DNA from: Gammaproteobacteria bacterium UBA7803
GTDB taxonomy: Bacteria; Pseudomonadota; Gammaproteobacteria; Pseudomonadales; Azotimanducaceae
Assembly (NCBI GenBank): GCA_002480525.1
Contig: DLCH01000006.1
Span: 287,090 to 313,873, forward strand
Direction of reading: 5' to 3'
Length of the DNA: 26,784 nt
The notes beneath the pieces are model-generated. The model was not told where the DNA came from and made no database searches. It saw nothing but the letters and a program-made list of their open reading frames with translations. The position numbers and the translations under genes were made by a program. Positions 1 to 6,913 of this stretch are shown piece by piece (position 1 is the first letter of the stretch; each line of letters begins with the position of its first letter).

Positions 1-68
1 GTCGACTTGCCGTGGTCGATGTGGGCGATGATCGAGAAATTGCGGATCTGTTCGATGTCTGCGGGCAC
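1..68 (-). CDS. lepA: Elongation factor 4 (LepA), N-terminal fragment
   Basis: The reverse strand from a GTG at 68 reads VPADIEQIRNFSIIAHIDHG followed by KST. This is the N-terminus of LepA/EF-4, including the start of the G1 P-loop (AHIDHGKST). EF-4 is a ribosome-associated translational GTPase that can back-translocate stalled ribosomes. The gene runs off the left edge, so only about 22 codons are visible. The GTG start is supported by a GGAG about five bases upstream and by agreement with the usual length before the P-loop. It follows mucD on the same strand, the order also known from Pseudomonas (mucD-lepA). Confidence 0.9.
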   Translation of the reverse strand, partial: MPADIEQIRNFSIIAHIDHGKS

Positions 69-133
69 AGCGCTCCGGTCCCGGCGAGCCGGGTGTAGTG
101 TCGAAGGCGCGCGAGTTTAGCGTATTACCCCGG

Positions 134-164
134 GCCGGGCGAGGCGGCCGGCGCCGCGCCCGGC
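134..164 (-). terminator. Hairpin between mucD and lepA, possible terminator
   Basis: An 8-bp perfect inverted repeat (GCCGGGCG at 134-141, CGCCCGGC at 157-164) encloses a 15-base GC-rich loop. It begins seven bases after the mucD stop codon. No U-tract follows on the minus strand, so intrinsic termination is uncertain. A TAAACT that could serve as a -10 for lepA lies at 114-119, just beyond the hairpin. Confidence 0.35.
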
Positions 165-170
165 AGCGGG

Positions 171-1568
171 CTACTCTGGCACGCGCAGCGCGAGGAAACG
201 CGGCGCCTCGCCGCGGATGATCAGCACCGGCACCGACCGGCCGGCGGGCAGATCCTCGACGACCTGCCGGAACGAACCGAGGTCGAGGATCTCGCGATTG
301 TTGAGCCGGGTGATGACGTCACCCCGGGTGATGCCGGCCTTGGCCGCGGGGCCGTCGACCTCGACCACGCGCACACCGCCGGAGATGCCGAGACGCTCCG
401 CGGCGGCCTCGGCGAGCGCCTCGACGCGCAGGCCCACCCGCGACGAGGACGACTCCCCGGAGCGCGCGAACCCGAGCTGCTGGTCCTCGCGCTCGGCCAG
501 TTCGCCGACCGTCACCGCGAGGGTCATCTCCCGGCCGTTGCGGACCACGCGCAGATCGGTCTCCTCGCCCACGGTGGTGCGGCCCACCACGTGGGGCAGA
601 TCAGAGGAGAACTCGATGGCGTGGCCGTCGAACCGGATGATGATGTCACCGGGCTCCAGCCCGGCGGCTTCGGCGGGACTCTCCTCCAGCACCCGGGTGA
701 CGAGGGCGCCGTGGGGCCGGTCGAGCCCGAAGGTCTCCGCCAGGTCCCGGTTGACCTCCTGGATCACCACCCCGAGCCAGCCGCGGGACACCCGGCCCGA
801 CGCCTTGAGCTGCTCCACGACCTCCATGGCCACGTCGATGGGAATGGCGAAGGACACGCCCATGAAGCCGCCGGAATTGGAGTAGATCTGGGAGTTGATC
901 CCGACCACCTCGCCGTCCAGGTTGAACAGCGGCCCCCCCGAGTTGCCCGGGTTGATCGCGACGTCGGTCTGGATGAAGGGCACGTAGTTCTCGTTGTGCT
1001 CGGTGGGCAGGCTGCGGCCCTTGGCGCTGACGATGCCGGCGGTCACCGAGTAATCGAAACCGAACGGCGAGCCGATGGCCAGCACCCACTCCCCCACCTC
1101 GAGGGACTCGGAGCGGCCGAGCCGCACGGTCGGCAGGTCGTCCGCCTCCACCTTGAGCACCGCGAGATCCGACCGGGGGTCGGCGCCCACCAGCTCGGCC
1201 AGCAGCTCCCGCCGGTCGTTGAACCGCACGACGATCTCGTCGGCGTCCTCGACGACGTGATTGTTGGTGAGGATGTAGCCGTTCTCCTCGATGACGAAGC
1301 CGGACCCCAGCGACCGGGGCCGGGCATAGGGCATGCGCGGCACTTCGCCTTCCGGCGGAAAGAAGCGCCGGAAGAACTCCTCCAGCTCGTCGCTCGGCGA
1401 GCCCTGACGGGACCGGGATTCGGAGTGCTGCACCGTGCTGATGTTGACCACGGCCGGCGCGTTGCTCGCGACGAGCCGGGTGAAGTCCGGCAGTTCCCGG
1501 GCAGCCGCGCTGCCGGCGAGAAGCCCCAGCGTCAGCACCGCCGCCCTGATCGTCCAAGCTGCTGTCAT
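171..1568 (-). CDS. mucD: Periplasmic serine protease, HtrA/DegP family (MucD)
   Basis: A 465-residue trypsin-like periplasmic protease and chaperone that degrades misfolded envelope proteins and in Pseudomonas restrains the AlgU response. Residues 1 to about 24 form a signal peptide (cleavage near SAAA|REL). The protease domain carries the triad His104 (TNNHVV), Asp134 (RSDLAVL) and Ser210 (INPGNSGGP). Two PDZ domains follow, at about 262-355 and 375-463. The length matches MucD/DegQ-type proteins. The frame is open for 110 codons upstream, but the ATG at 1568 is chosen because it overlaps the mucC stop as ATGA and is followed directly by the signal peptide. It is the last gene of the rpoE-mucABCD operon. 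Confidence 0.95.
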   Translation of the reverse strand: MTAAWTIRAAVLTLGLLAGSAAARELPDFTRLVASNAPAVVNISTVQHSESRSRQGSPSDELEEFFRRFFPPEGEVPRMPYARPRSLGSGFVIEENGYILTNNHVVEDADEIVVRFNDRRELLAELVGADPRSDLAVLKVEADDLPTVRLGRSESLEVGEWVLAIGSPFGFDYSVTAGIVSAKGRSLPTEHNENYVPFIQTDVAINPGNSGGPLFNLDGEVVGINSQIYSNSGGFMGVSFAIPIDVAMEVVEQLKASGRVSRGWLGVVIQEVNRDLAETFGLDRPHGALVTRVLEESPAEAAGLEPGDIIIRFDGHAIEFSSDLPHVVGRTTVGEETDLRVVRNGREMTLAVTVGELAEREDQQLGFARSGESSSSRVGLRVEALAEAAAERLGISGGVRVVEVDGPAAKAGITRGDVITRLNNREILDLGSFRQVVEDLPAGRSVPVLIIRGEAPRFLALRVPE

Positions 1569-2002
1569 GATTCGTCCTGTTCCGGGCGCGCGTTCAGTTC
1601 CAGCATCCGCAGCAGCGCGCTTCCGCTGCGGAGGGCCAGCCGGGCCGTCAGCGCCAGCGCTGCCAGGCCGGCGCTCGCGGCGGCGGCATCGGCACTCACG
1701 CCGAGTCGGGGCGCCACGGCCTCCCCGGCCCAGGCGGCGGCCATCAGGGCCACCAGCGGCATGGCGAACAGGATCGCAGCGACCCGGGTCACACCGCCGC
1801 CGGACACGGACACCTCGAGCCGCCGGCCGGCCGGCGCCTCGACGCCGAGCACGCCGGAATCCAGTTCCGTGGCGCCGGTCCGCAGCCCACAAGGGCATAC
1901 CCCGCCGCCCGCCGCGCAGGCCGGCGGCACGTCGCCGTCGAATCGTACAATTTTACGGCCGTGGCGCTCCACCACGCAGCCGCTGCGGGTGAGACGGGGC
2001 AT
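1565..2002 (-). CDS. mucC: RseC/MucC family inner-membrane regulator
   Basis: A 145-residue membrane protein of the RseC/MucC family, modulators of the sigma-E/AlgU system also linked to SoxR reduction. The N-terminal part has the cysteine cluster typical of the family (Cys9, then Cys29, Cys36 and Cys38 in the segment PPACAAGGGVCPCG). Two hydrophobic segments follow, at about 71-92 and 104-126. It starts immediately after the mucB stop and overlaps mucD by four bases, so all three are probably translationally coupled. The sequence is divergent; the assignment rests on the cysteine motif, the two-helix topology and operon position. Confidence 0.85.
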   Translation of the reverse strand: MPRLTRSGCVVERHGRKIVRFDGDVPPACAAGGGVCPCGLRTGATELDSGVLGVEAPAGRRLEVSVSGGGVTRVAAILFAMPLVALMAAAWAGEAVAPRLGVSADAAAASAGLAALALTARLALRSGSALLRMLELNARPEQDES

Positions 2003-3019
2003 TCAGCGTCCGGGTTGACCGGCGTCCGCGGCGCGCGGCAGCACGGAGCGGGCGATGCGCTTGGCGGTCCGGGTGGGGATCTCGCCGACCAGGGTCACCA
2101 GGTACGGCTCCTGCCGGGCGTCGCTGACCATGTGGGTCACCGCCACCGTCGCGCCGTTGCGGGACACCATGGAGGCCGCGCCGCTGTCGGGCATGTCCTC
2201 GACGAACACCGAGAACGCCGCCAGGCCGTCGGAGAACATCATGGTGTCGATGGACTTCAGGGAGCTGGGCGCCCGGCGGATGTCTGCGGCGGCCATGCTG
2301 AATCCCTCGGGCAGCCAGCCCACCTGCCAGGCGATGTCTTCCCGGGCGACCGGCTCCGGCTGCTTGGTCGCCAGCGTCAGGTGGCTGACCAGGGAACCGT
2401 CCTTGCCCTCGGGCTCGAGCTGGTCCGGGTCGACGGCGTCGCCGAACCGGACCTGGTTGAACTGGAAGATCTCCAGGCGCTGGCCGTCGCCGTCGATCAG
2501 TTCGGAGCGCAGCAGCATGCGCGTGTTCTTGTCGAGCCACAGCCGGTAGCCGTAGCGGTTGTCGTCACGCGGGGTGACCGCCAGCCGCACCGCGGTGCGG
2601 TCCGCGACCCGGTCCTCGCCGAAGAAGGACAGGCCGTAATTCTCGGAAATGCGGTCGTAGCGACGCACGAACGCCCGGGCGAAGGGCCCGGACGGAATAC
2701 TCTCCTCGAGCTCGAGGAGCGCGTCGCCGGGCATCACGATGCAGGCCACCTGGTCGCCCCGGCGAACGATCTCCCGGGGCGCGCCGTTCAGATGCACCAG
2801 CCGCTCACGCTGCTCGCCGTCGACGACCATGTGAATGACGCGCAGGCTGGCGAGGTCCTGGCCGCTGAAATAGCTGAAGATGCCGTCGTAGGACAGCTCG
2901 CTGAAGGCCCGATTCATGTCGTCGAGCCACTGCCGGGGCGTGTCCCCGTGAGCGAGCGGCAACGCCATCGCCAGCCACAGGCCGGCGATCGCCGCCAGGT
3001 TGCGCGGGCTCGACGTCAC
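2003..3019 (-). CDS. mucB: Sigma-E regulatory protein RseB/MucB
   Basis: A 338-residue periplasmic protein that binds the periplasmic domain of the anti-sigma factor, shields it from proteolysis and senses mislocalised lipoprotein or LPS. A signal peptide covers residues 1 to about 25 (AHG|DTPRQW). The family-typical segments follow: LSYDGIFSYFSG near the mature N-terminus, YGYRLWLDKNTRMLLRSEL in the middle and WLPEGFSM at the start of the C-terminal domain. The frame is open further upstream, but the GTG at 3019 overlaps the mucA stop as GTGA and leads straight into the signal peptide. Its length is normal for RseB. Confidence 0.93.
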   Translation of the reverse strand: MTSSPRNLAAIAGLWLAMALPLAHGDTPRQWLDDMNRAFSELSYDGIFSYFSGQDLASLRVIHMVVDGEQRERLVHLNGAPREIVRRGDQVACIVMPGDALLELEESIPSGPFARAFVRRYDRISENYGLSFFGEDRVADRTAVRLAVTPRDDNRYGYRLWLDKNTRMLLRSELIDGDGQRLEIFQFNQVRFGDAVDPDQLEPEGKDGSLVSHLTLATKQPEPVAREDIAWQVGWLPEGFSMAAADIRRAPSSLKSIDTMMFSDGLAAFSVFVEDMPDSGAASMVSRNGATVAVTHMVSDARQEPYLVTLVGEIPTRTAKRIARSVLPRAADAGQPGR

Positions 3020-3636
3020 GGCGCCTCGTAGGTCGCGAGCTTGACGAAGGACATGACGCCGGCCTGGTTGAGCGCCTGCTGCTGGGCGTGATGCAGCATG
3101 TAGGCATGGGCCCGCTGCACGTCGGTGGGCGAAATCTCGACCACCGCATCGGCGCCCGCCGGATTGCCTTCCGGCAGATCCACCGCCGGCACCGCAGCCC
3201 GGGTGGCCGTTTCCGCTGCCACCACGGGGCCCGCGCCGGACACGTCGCCGCCGGTCCCGGTGACGCCGTCGAGGCCGATCACCACGGCGAACGCCACGGA
3301 GGCCGCCACCGCCAGCCCGGTGAGGCGTCCCAGCCACGGCCGGCCGGCGACCACGCCGGCGGATCCTGCCGCCGCCGACACCGGCGAATCGAACGGGCCG
3401 TCCACGCCGGCAGCCTCGGGTTCGACAACGTCGAGCGCCTGCCACACCCGGTCCCGAAGCCCTTCGGGCACCCGGGTCCGCTCACCGCGAACCACGCTGC
3501 CGATCAGGTGGTAGCGGTCCCACAGGCCGCGCAGGTCGTCGTCGCGGCCGAGTTCGTCCAGCACCCGCCGCAGCTCGAAAGCGTCGGCCTCGTCGTCCAT
3601 GGCGGCGGACAGCGACTGCCGCAACTTCTCCGTCAT
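3016..3636 (-). CDS. mucA: Anti-sigma-E factor RseA/MucA
   Basis: A 206-residue single-pass inner-membrane anti-sigma factor. The cytoplasmic N-terminal domain (about 1-65: EKLRQSLSAAMDDEADAFEL, then LWDRYHLIGSVVRGE) is the conserved RseA_N sigma-binding fold. A linker leads to a transmembrane helix at about 105-122. The periplasmic part (about 123-206) is the predicted RseB-binding and DegS/RseP-regulated segment. The ATG at 3636 has its own Shine-Dalgarno (GAGAGGT, eight bases upstream). It overlaps mucB by four bases. Unlike in Pseudomonas, it is separated from rpoE by about 450 bp. Confidence 0.93.
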   Translation of the reverse strand: MTEKLRQSLSAAMDDEADAFELRRVLDELGRDDDLRGLWDRYHLIGSVVRGERTRVPEGLRDRVWQALDVVEPEAAGVDGPFDSPVSAAAGSAGVVAGRPWLGRLTGLAVAASVAFAVVIGLDGVTGTGGDVSGAGPVVAAETATRAAVPAVDLPEGNPAGADAVVEISPTDVQRAHAYMLHHAQQQALNQAGVMSFVKLATYEAP

Positions 3637-3710
3637 GATCCGTTACCTCTCTCCAGCTCCTGCTCGAGCGCCACCTCGTGCTCGAACGCCAATACCTGCT
3701 TCAGCGCCAT
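3633..3710 (-). CDS. Possible 25-codon leader ORF coupled to mucA
   Basis: An ATG at 3710 opens a 25-residue frame (MALKQVLAFEHEVALEQELE, then RGNGS). Its TGA overlaps the mucA ATG as ATGA. The peptide would be a charged, probably helical segment with no family I recognise. The upstream ribosome-binding signal is weak (a GGGG about nine bases before the ATG), and mucA has its own Shine-Dalgarno. The overlap may be chance in GC-rich DNA; it is listed because the position would allow translational coupling to the anti-sigma factor. Confidence 0.25.
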   Translation of the reverse strand: MALKQVLAFEHEVALEQELERGNGS

Positions 3711-3810
3711 GGCTTCAGCCCCGCCTCTGAGTCCACCTGCGGCCGCTTCCGGGCCACGTTGCTCGAGTGCCCACCGTGCGTGTCACCCCGAAGTTCGCTC
3801 CGAACGTCCG

Positions 3811-3824
3811 TCTCTCTCTCTCTC
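3811..3824. repeat. (TC)7 dinucleotide tract
   Basis: Seven TC dinucleotides on the plus strand (GA on the transcribed minus strand), about 175 bp upstream of the mucA start and adjacent to the 12-bp repeat. Such tracts are prone to slippage, but this one is not inside a recognised gene. Confidence 0.85.
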
Positions 3825-3835
3825 CATGTATCTCT

Positions 3836-3883
3836 GGATCTGTCTCCGGATCTACCTCCGGATTTACCTCCGGATTTACCTCC
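3836..3883. repeat. Tandem 12-bp repeat, four units
   Basis: Four consecutive 12-bp units on the plus strand: GGATCTGTCTCC, GGATCTACCTCC, GGATTTACCTCC and GGATTTACCTCC. Partial units flank both ends. On the minus strand, which is the sense strand for the rpoE-muc operon, three units read GGAGGTAAATCC or GGAGGTAGATCC. Each therefore presents a strong Shine-Dalgarno-like GGAGGT. Confidence 0.92.
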
Positions 3884-3989
3884 GGATCGCTCCGGACCCG
3901 CCCGGCGCGATCATGGCGGGCATCGCCCGCCGCCCCGGCTATGCCGGTCGGCGCTCCGGCGCGGGATTCACGCGCCGTTCACGTCCTAC

Positions 3990-4017
3990 TGAGGCCAGCG
4001 GAGCGCCAGGAAGTTCC
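3990..4017 (-). promoter_or_regulatory. Candidate sigma-E promoter upstream of mucA
   Basis: The minus strand has a perfect sigma-E -35 box (GGAACTT, 4017-4011). A 15-base spacer leads to GCCTCA (3995-3990), which matches four of six positions of the GTCTAA-type -10. Placed just after the rpoE stop, it could give extra autoregulated transcription of mucA-mucD. The -10 is imperfect. Confidence 0.33.
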
Positions 4018-4088
4018 CGGCATAAACCGATCTGAATCAACGAACTGGAGGTTTTCCCCGGTTTGTCCGACAGCCGCACGACGTCCCC

Positions 4089-4823
4089 TCAACGCCTTCG
4101 GTCCAGCAGCGGCGCGATCCGCTTGTCGATCGCCTCACGAGCCCGGAATATCCTGGATCGAACGGTCCCGACGGGACACTCCATGATGTCCGCGATCTGC
4201 TCGTAGGTCAGACCATCGAATTCTCGCAGAGTTACCGCGCTGCGCAAATCGTCGGGCAGGGCCGCGATGGCCGCGTCGATCTCCGCCGACAGCTCGTCCC
4301 GGGACAGCTCCGCCTCCGGGTTCTCCACGTCACGCAGCGCATCGGCGCCCTCGAAGTGCTCGGCATCCTCCACCTCGACGTCGACGCCCGGGGGCCGGCG
4401 GCTGCGGGCGACCAGATGGTTCTTCGCCGTGTTGATCGCGATCCGGTAGAGCCACGTGTAGAAGGCGCTCTCGCCGCGGAACCTGGGCAGCGCCCGGAAC
4501 GCCTTGATGAAGGCTTCCTGGACCACGTCCTGGACGTCTTCGGAATCGCGCAGGTACCGGCCGACCAGATTGACGATCTTGTGCTGGTAGCGGCTGAACA
4601 GCAGATCGAAGGCGCGCCGGTCGCCGCTCTGCACGCGGCGGACGAGTTCCTTGTCGGTCGGCGCCCGTGCGCGATCGGCGGCGGCGTCGCCCGCCGGCGT
4701 CGCCCGCTCCGCCGGCGTGTCGTCCGGCGCCTGTCCGCTGTCGTCTCGACTGTTGTCGGTATCCCTGGCCACACGCTCCGTCGCTGTCCGAAGGCTGGCC
4801 TGATATTCTGCCGGCAAGCTCAT
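4089..4823 (-). CDS. rpoE: RNA polymerase sigma factor RpoE/AlgU with extended N-terminus
   Basis: An ECF (group 4) sigma factor controlling the envelope-stress regulon. Region 2 spans about 60-135 (LVRRVQSGDRRAF, DVVQEAFIKAFRALPRFRGE, SAFYTWLYRIAINTAKN). Region 4 spans about 188-235 (LPDDLRSAVTLREFDGLTYE, CPVGTVRSRIFRAREAID). Both are close to E. coli RpoE. The oddity is the N-terminus: from the ATG at 4823 the protein is 244 residues, about 50 more than RpoE, with an acidic Ala/Pro/Asp-rich stretch before region 2. The only later in-frame start before region 2 is a GTG at 4772 (residue 18), which still leaves over 30 extra residues. It is divergent to nadB, as in enterics and Pseudomonas. 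Confidence 0.93.
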   Translation of the reverse strand: MSLPAEYQASLRTATERVARDTDNSRDDSGQAPDDTPAERATPAGDAAADRARAPTDKELVRRVQSGDRRAFDLLFSRYQHKIVNLVGRYLRDSEDVQDVVQEAFIKAFRALPRFRGESAFYTWLYRIAINTAKNHLVARSRRPPGVDVEVEDAEHFEGADALRDVENPEAELSRDELSAEIDAAIAALPDDLRSAVTLREFDGLTYEQIADIMECPVGTVRSRIFRAREAIDKRIAPLLDRRR

Positions 4824-4921
4824 GTTTATACTAGAAACCTCTCCACAGCGGCCCTTCGCTTTCCCCCTGCGGGCCCAGCCCCGGGACCGGCCGGCCGGCA
4901 CGTTCGCAGGATGACGCCACG
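4824..4921. promoter_or_regulatory. Divergent rpoE/nadB promoter interval
   Basis: This 98-bp interval separates the divergent rpoE and nadB starts. On the minus strand a TATAAA ends one base before the rpoE ATG (4823), with GGAGAGG further upstream. If TATAAA were a real -10, transcription would begin inside the annotated reading frame and favour the GTG start at 4772. I see no perfect sigma-E -35 in this interval (the nearest is GAACGT). On the plus strand AGGA lies ten bases before the nadB ATG. Confidence 0.4.
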
Positions 4922-6541
4922 ATGACCCAACGCTTTTCCACGGACATCCTGATCATCGGCGGCGGCGCCGCCGGGCTCGCGGCCGCCCTGCACCTGGCGC
5001 CCCGGGCCCGGGTCACCGTGCTGTGCAAGGGCGACATGGACACGGCCTCCTCGACCTGGGCACAGGGCGGCATCGCCTCGGTGACGGACCCGGACGACAG
5101 CGTCGAGTCCCACGTCGAGGACACCCTGAACGCGGGTGCCGGCCTGTGCGATCCGGACGTGGTGCGTCAGACCGTCGAGGGCGCCGCGGGCGCCATCGAT
5201 GAACTGGTGCGCTGGGGCGTCCACTTCGATGCCGAGGACAACCACTTTCATCTGACCCGCGAGGGCGGCCACTCGTTCCGCAGAATCCTGCACGTGGCGG
5301 ACGCGACCGGCCGGGCGATCATCGAGACGCTGACCCGGCAGGTGCTCGACCACCCCAGAATCCAGCTCCTGCGCGACCGGGTCGCCATCGACCTGATCAA
5401 CCTGAGCAAGTTCGGCCGGCACCCCAACCGCTGCGCCGGCGCCTACGTGCTGAACCGCACCACCGGGCACGTCGAGGTGTTCCAGTCGCGCTTCGTCATT
5501 CTCGCCACCGGCGGAGCCAGCAAGGTCTATCTCTACACCAGCAATCCGGACAGCTCCACGGGAGACGGCATCGCCATGGCCTGGCGGGCCGGCTGCCGGA
5601 TCGCCAACATGGAGTTCAACCAGTTCCATCCGACCTGCCTGTATCACCCCCACGCCAAGTCGTTCCTGATCTCGGAGGCGGTGCGGGGCGAAGGCGGCAT
5701 CCTGACCCTGCCGGACGGCGACCGGTTCATGAGCCGGTTCGACCCGCGCCTCGAACTGGCGCCCCGGGACATCGTCGCCCGGGCCATCGACCACGAGATG
5801 AAGCGCACCGGCGCCGACTGCGTGTATCTCGACATCAGCCACCGGCCGCGCCCGTTCATCGAGGGCCACTTTCCGACCATCGCCCGGCGCTGCCGGGAGT
5901 TCGGCATCGACATGGCCCGGGACCCGATTCCGGTGGTGCCGGCGGCCCACTACACCTGCGGCGGCGTGCTCGTCGACGGGCACGGGCTGTCCGACGTGCC
6001 AGGCCTGTACGCCATCGGCGAGGTGAGCTGCACGGGACTGCACGGCGCCAACCGCCTGGCCAGCAACTCGCTCCTCGAGTGCCTGGTCTTCGCCCGGGCG
6101 GCGAGCCGTCACATCCTCGAACGTCTCGACGAGCCGTTCCCCGACGTCACGGCGCCCCACTGGGACGAAAGCCAGGTGACCGACTCCGACGAGGACGTGG
6201 TAATCGCCCACAACTGGGAGGAGCTGCGGCGCTTCATGTGGGACTACGTGGGGATCGTTCGCACCGACAAGCGGCTGCAGCGGGCCCAGCGGCGGCTCGA
6301 CCTGCTCAAGCAGGAGATCCACGAGTACTACAGCCACTACCGGGTCAGCAACGACCTGATCGAATTGCGCAACCTGGTGCACGTGGCCGAGCTGATCGTG
6401 CGCTCCGCCCTGTCCCGCCAGGAGAGCCGCGGCCTGCACTACAACCTCGACCACCCCGAGACTCTGCCCCGCTCCGAGGACACGATCCTGTTCCCCGGGT
6501 TCCCGGACCGGCTCGACGTGCTGCAGCCGGCCGCGAGCTGA
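4922..6541 (+). CDS. nadB: L-aspartate oxidase
   Basis: A flavoenzyme of 539 residues that oxidises L-aspartate to iminoaspartate, the first step of de novo NAD synthesis. It passes product to quinolinate synthase NadA, which is not in this window. The FAD dinucleotide-binding motif is at 9-25 (ILIIGGGAAGLAAALHLA). The active-site and FAD segments WAQGGIA (46-52), EFNQFHPT (231-238), EAVRGEGG (252-259) and GANRLASNSLLE (375-386) are intact. A helical C-terminal domain follows. Full length for the family. It reads away from rpoE and ends 18 bp from the convergent ygfX-like gene. Confidence 0.97.
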   Translation: MTQRFSTDILIIGGGAAGLAAALHLAPRARVTVLCKGDMDTASSTWAQGGIASVTDPDDSVESHVEDTLNAGAGLCDPDVVRQTVEGAAGAIDELVRWGVHFDAEDNHFHLTREGGHSFRRILHVADATGRAIIETLTRQVLDHPRIQLLRDRVAIDLINLSKFGRHPNRCAGAYVLNRTTGHVEVFQSRFVILATGGASKVYLYTSNPDSSTGDGIAMAWRAGCRIANMEFNQFHPTCLYHPHAKSFLISEAVRGEGGILTLPDGDRFMSRFDPRLELAPRDIVARAIDHEMKRTGADCVYLDISHRPRPFIEGHFPTIARRCREFGIDMARDPIPVVPAAHYTCGGVLVDGHGLSDVPGLYAIGEVSCTGLHGANRLASNSLLECLVFARAASRHILERLDEPFPDVTAPHWDESQVTDSDEDVVIAHNWEELRRFMWDYVGIVRTDKRLQRAQRRLDLLKQEIHEYYSHYRVSNDLIELRNLVHVAELIVRSALSRQESRGLHYNLDHPETLPRSEDTILFPGFPDRLDVLQPAAS

Positions 6542-6559
6542 CGCACCGGCCCGCAGGGT

Positions 6560-6913
6560 TCACCGCCGCTGGCGGCTGAGTACCCGCCGCAGCCGCGCCA
6601 GATCGGACCCCGGAATCTCGTCGCGGAACACCTCGAGGGCCGGGCCGCGCCGCAGCACGATGCGGGTGCGCCAGACACCCAGCCGCACCCGTTTAACGTC
6701 CGCCAGCGGCACCCGCCAGCGCGCCCCGAGCGGCACCGGCGCCGGCCGTGTCACCCAGACCCAGACCAGCGCCGCCGCGCCACCGACCGGGCCGAACCAG
6801 ACCCAGGCCGCCGCCGCGCCGAGGCCGCCGACCCCCAGGTGATGCAGCCATCGCAGCCGCCCTGCCAGGCGCGGCGCCTGCAGGACGTCGCGGGGCGGCG
6901 GCGGGCCGGTCAG
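6560..6913 (-). CDS. YgfX-like membrane protein (start uncertain)
   Basis: A small protein with two hydrophobic helices (HHLGVGGLGAAAAWVWF and VGGAAALVWVWV), then a soluble C-terminus ending RDEIPGSDLARLRRVLSRQ. This resembles the C-terminal end of YgfX, the membrane protein encoded next to sdhE in E. coli. The frame has no ATG, GTG or TTG near the expected N-terminus. The only ATG (7009) lies 100 bp inside sdhE and would add an unlikely Gly/Ala/Arg-rich tail. I placed the start at a CTG (6913) that overlaps the sdhE stop as CTGA, giving 117 residues. YgfX has been described as affecting cell shape via FtsZ/MreB; that function is not shown here. Confidence 0.7.
   Translation of the reverse strand: MTGPPPPRDVLQAPRLAGRLRWLHHLGVGGLGAAAAWVWFGPVGGAAALVWVWVTRPAPVPLGARWRVPLADVKRVRLGVWRTRIVLRRGPALEVFRDEIPGSDLARLRRVLSRQRR

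Larger units (their letters stand above)
3637..4088. other. Gene-free interval between rpoE and mucA
   Basis: These 452 bp hold no convincing protein gene apart from the small leader candidate at the mucA end. Open frames on the plus strand here are low-complexity products of the 12-bp repeat. The stretch contains, in transcription order for the minus strand, a candidate sigma-E promoter (3990-4017), the tandem repeat (3836-3883) and a (CT)7 tract (3811-3824). If rpoE and mucA are co-transcribed, all of this is in the mRNA. Confidence 0.7.

Noticed and set aside
2805..3445. Long minus-strand open frames extending upstream of the mucB start through mucA
   Set aside because: They are Arg/Gly/Pro-rich shadows of mucA. 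The GTG at 3019 with signal peptide and GTGA overlap explains mucB.
3825..3827. ATG just downstream of the GGAGGT repeats as start of another small gene
   Set aside because: The frame closes after 14 codons and the nearest GGAG is about 20 bases away, so coding is not supported.
3088..4186. Plus-strand open frames across the rpoE-mucA gap with repeated tetrapeptides (LRIY, PPDL, SGFT)
   Set aside because: The 12-bp repeat is a multiple of three and therefore gives tetrapeptide repeats in every frame. There is no domain and no supported start, and the frames overlap mucA or rpoE antisense.
4826..6454. 542-codon minus-strand frame opposite nadB
   Set aside because: It has no recognisable domain and a composition typical of antisense GC-rich frames. 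nadB is complete on the plus strand.
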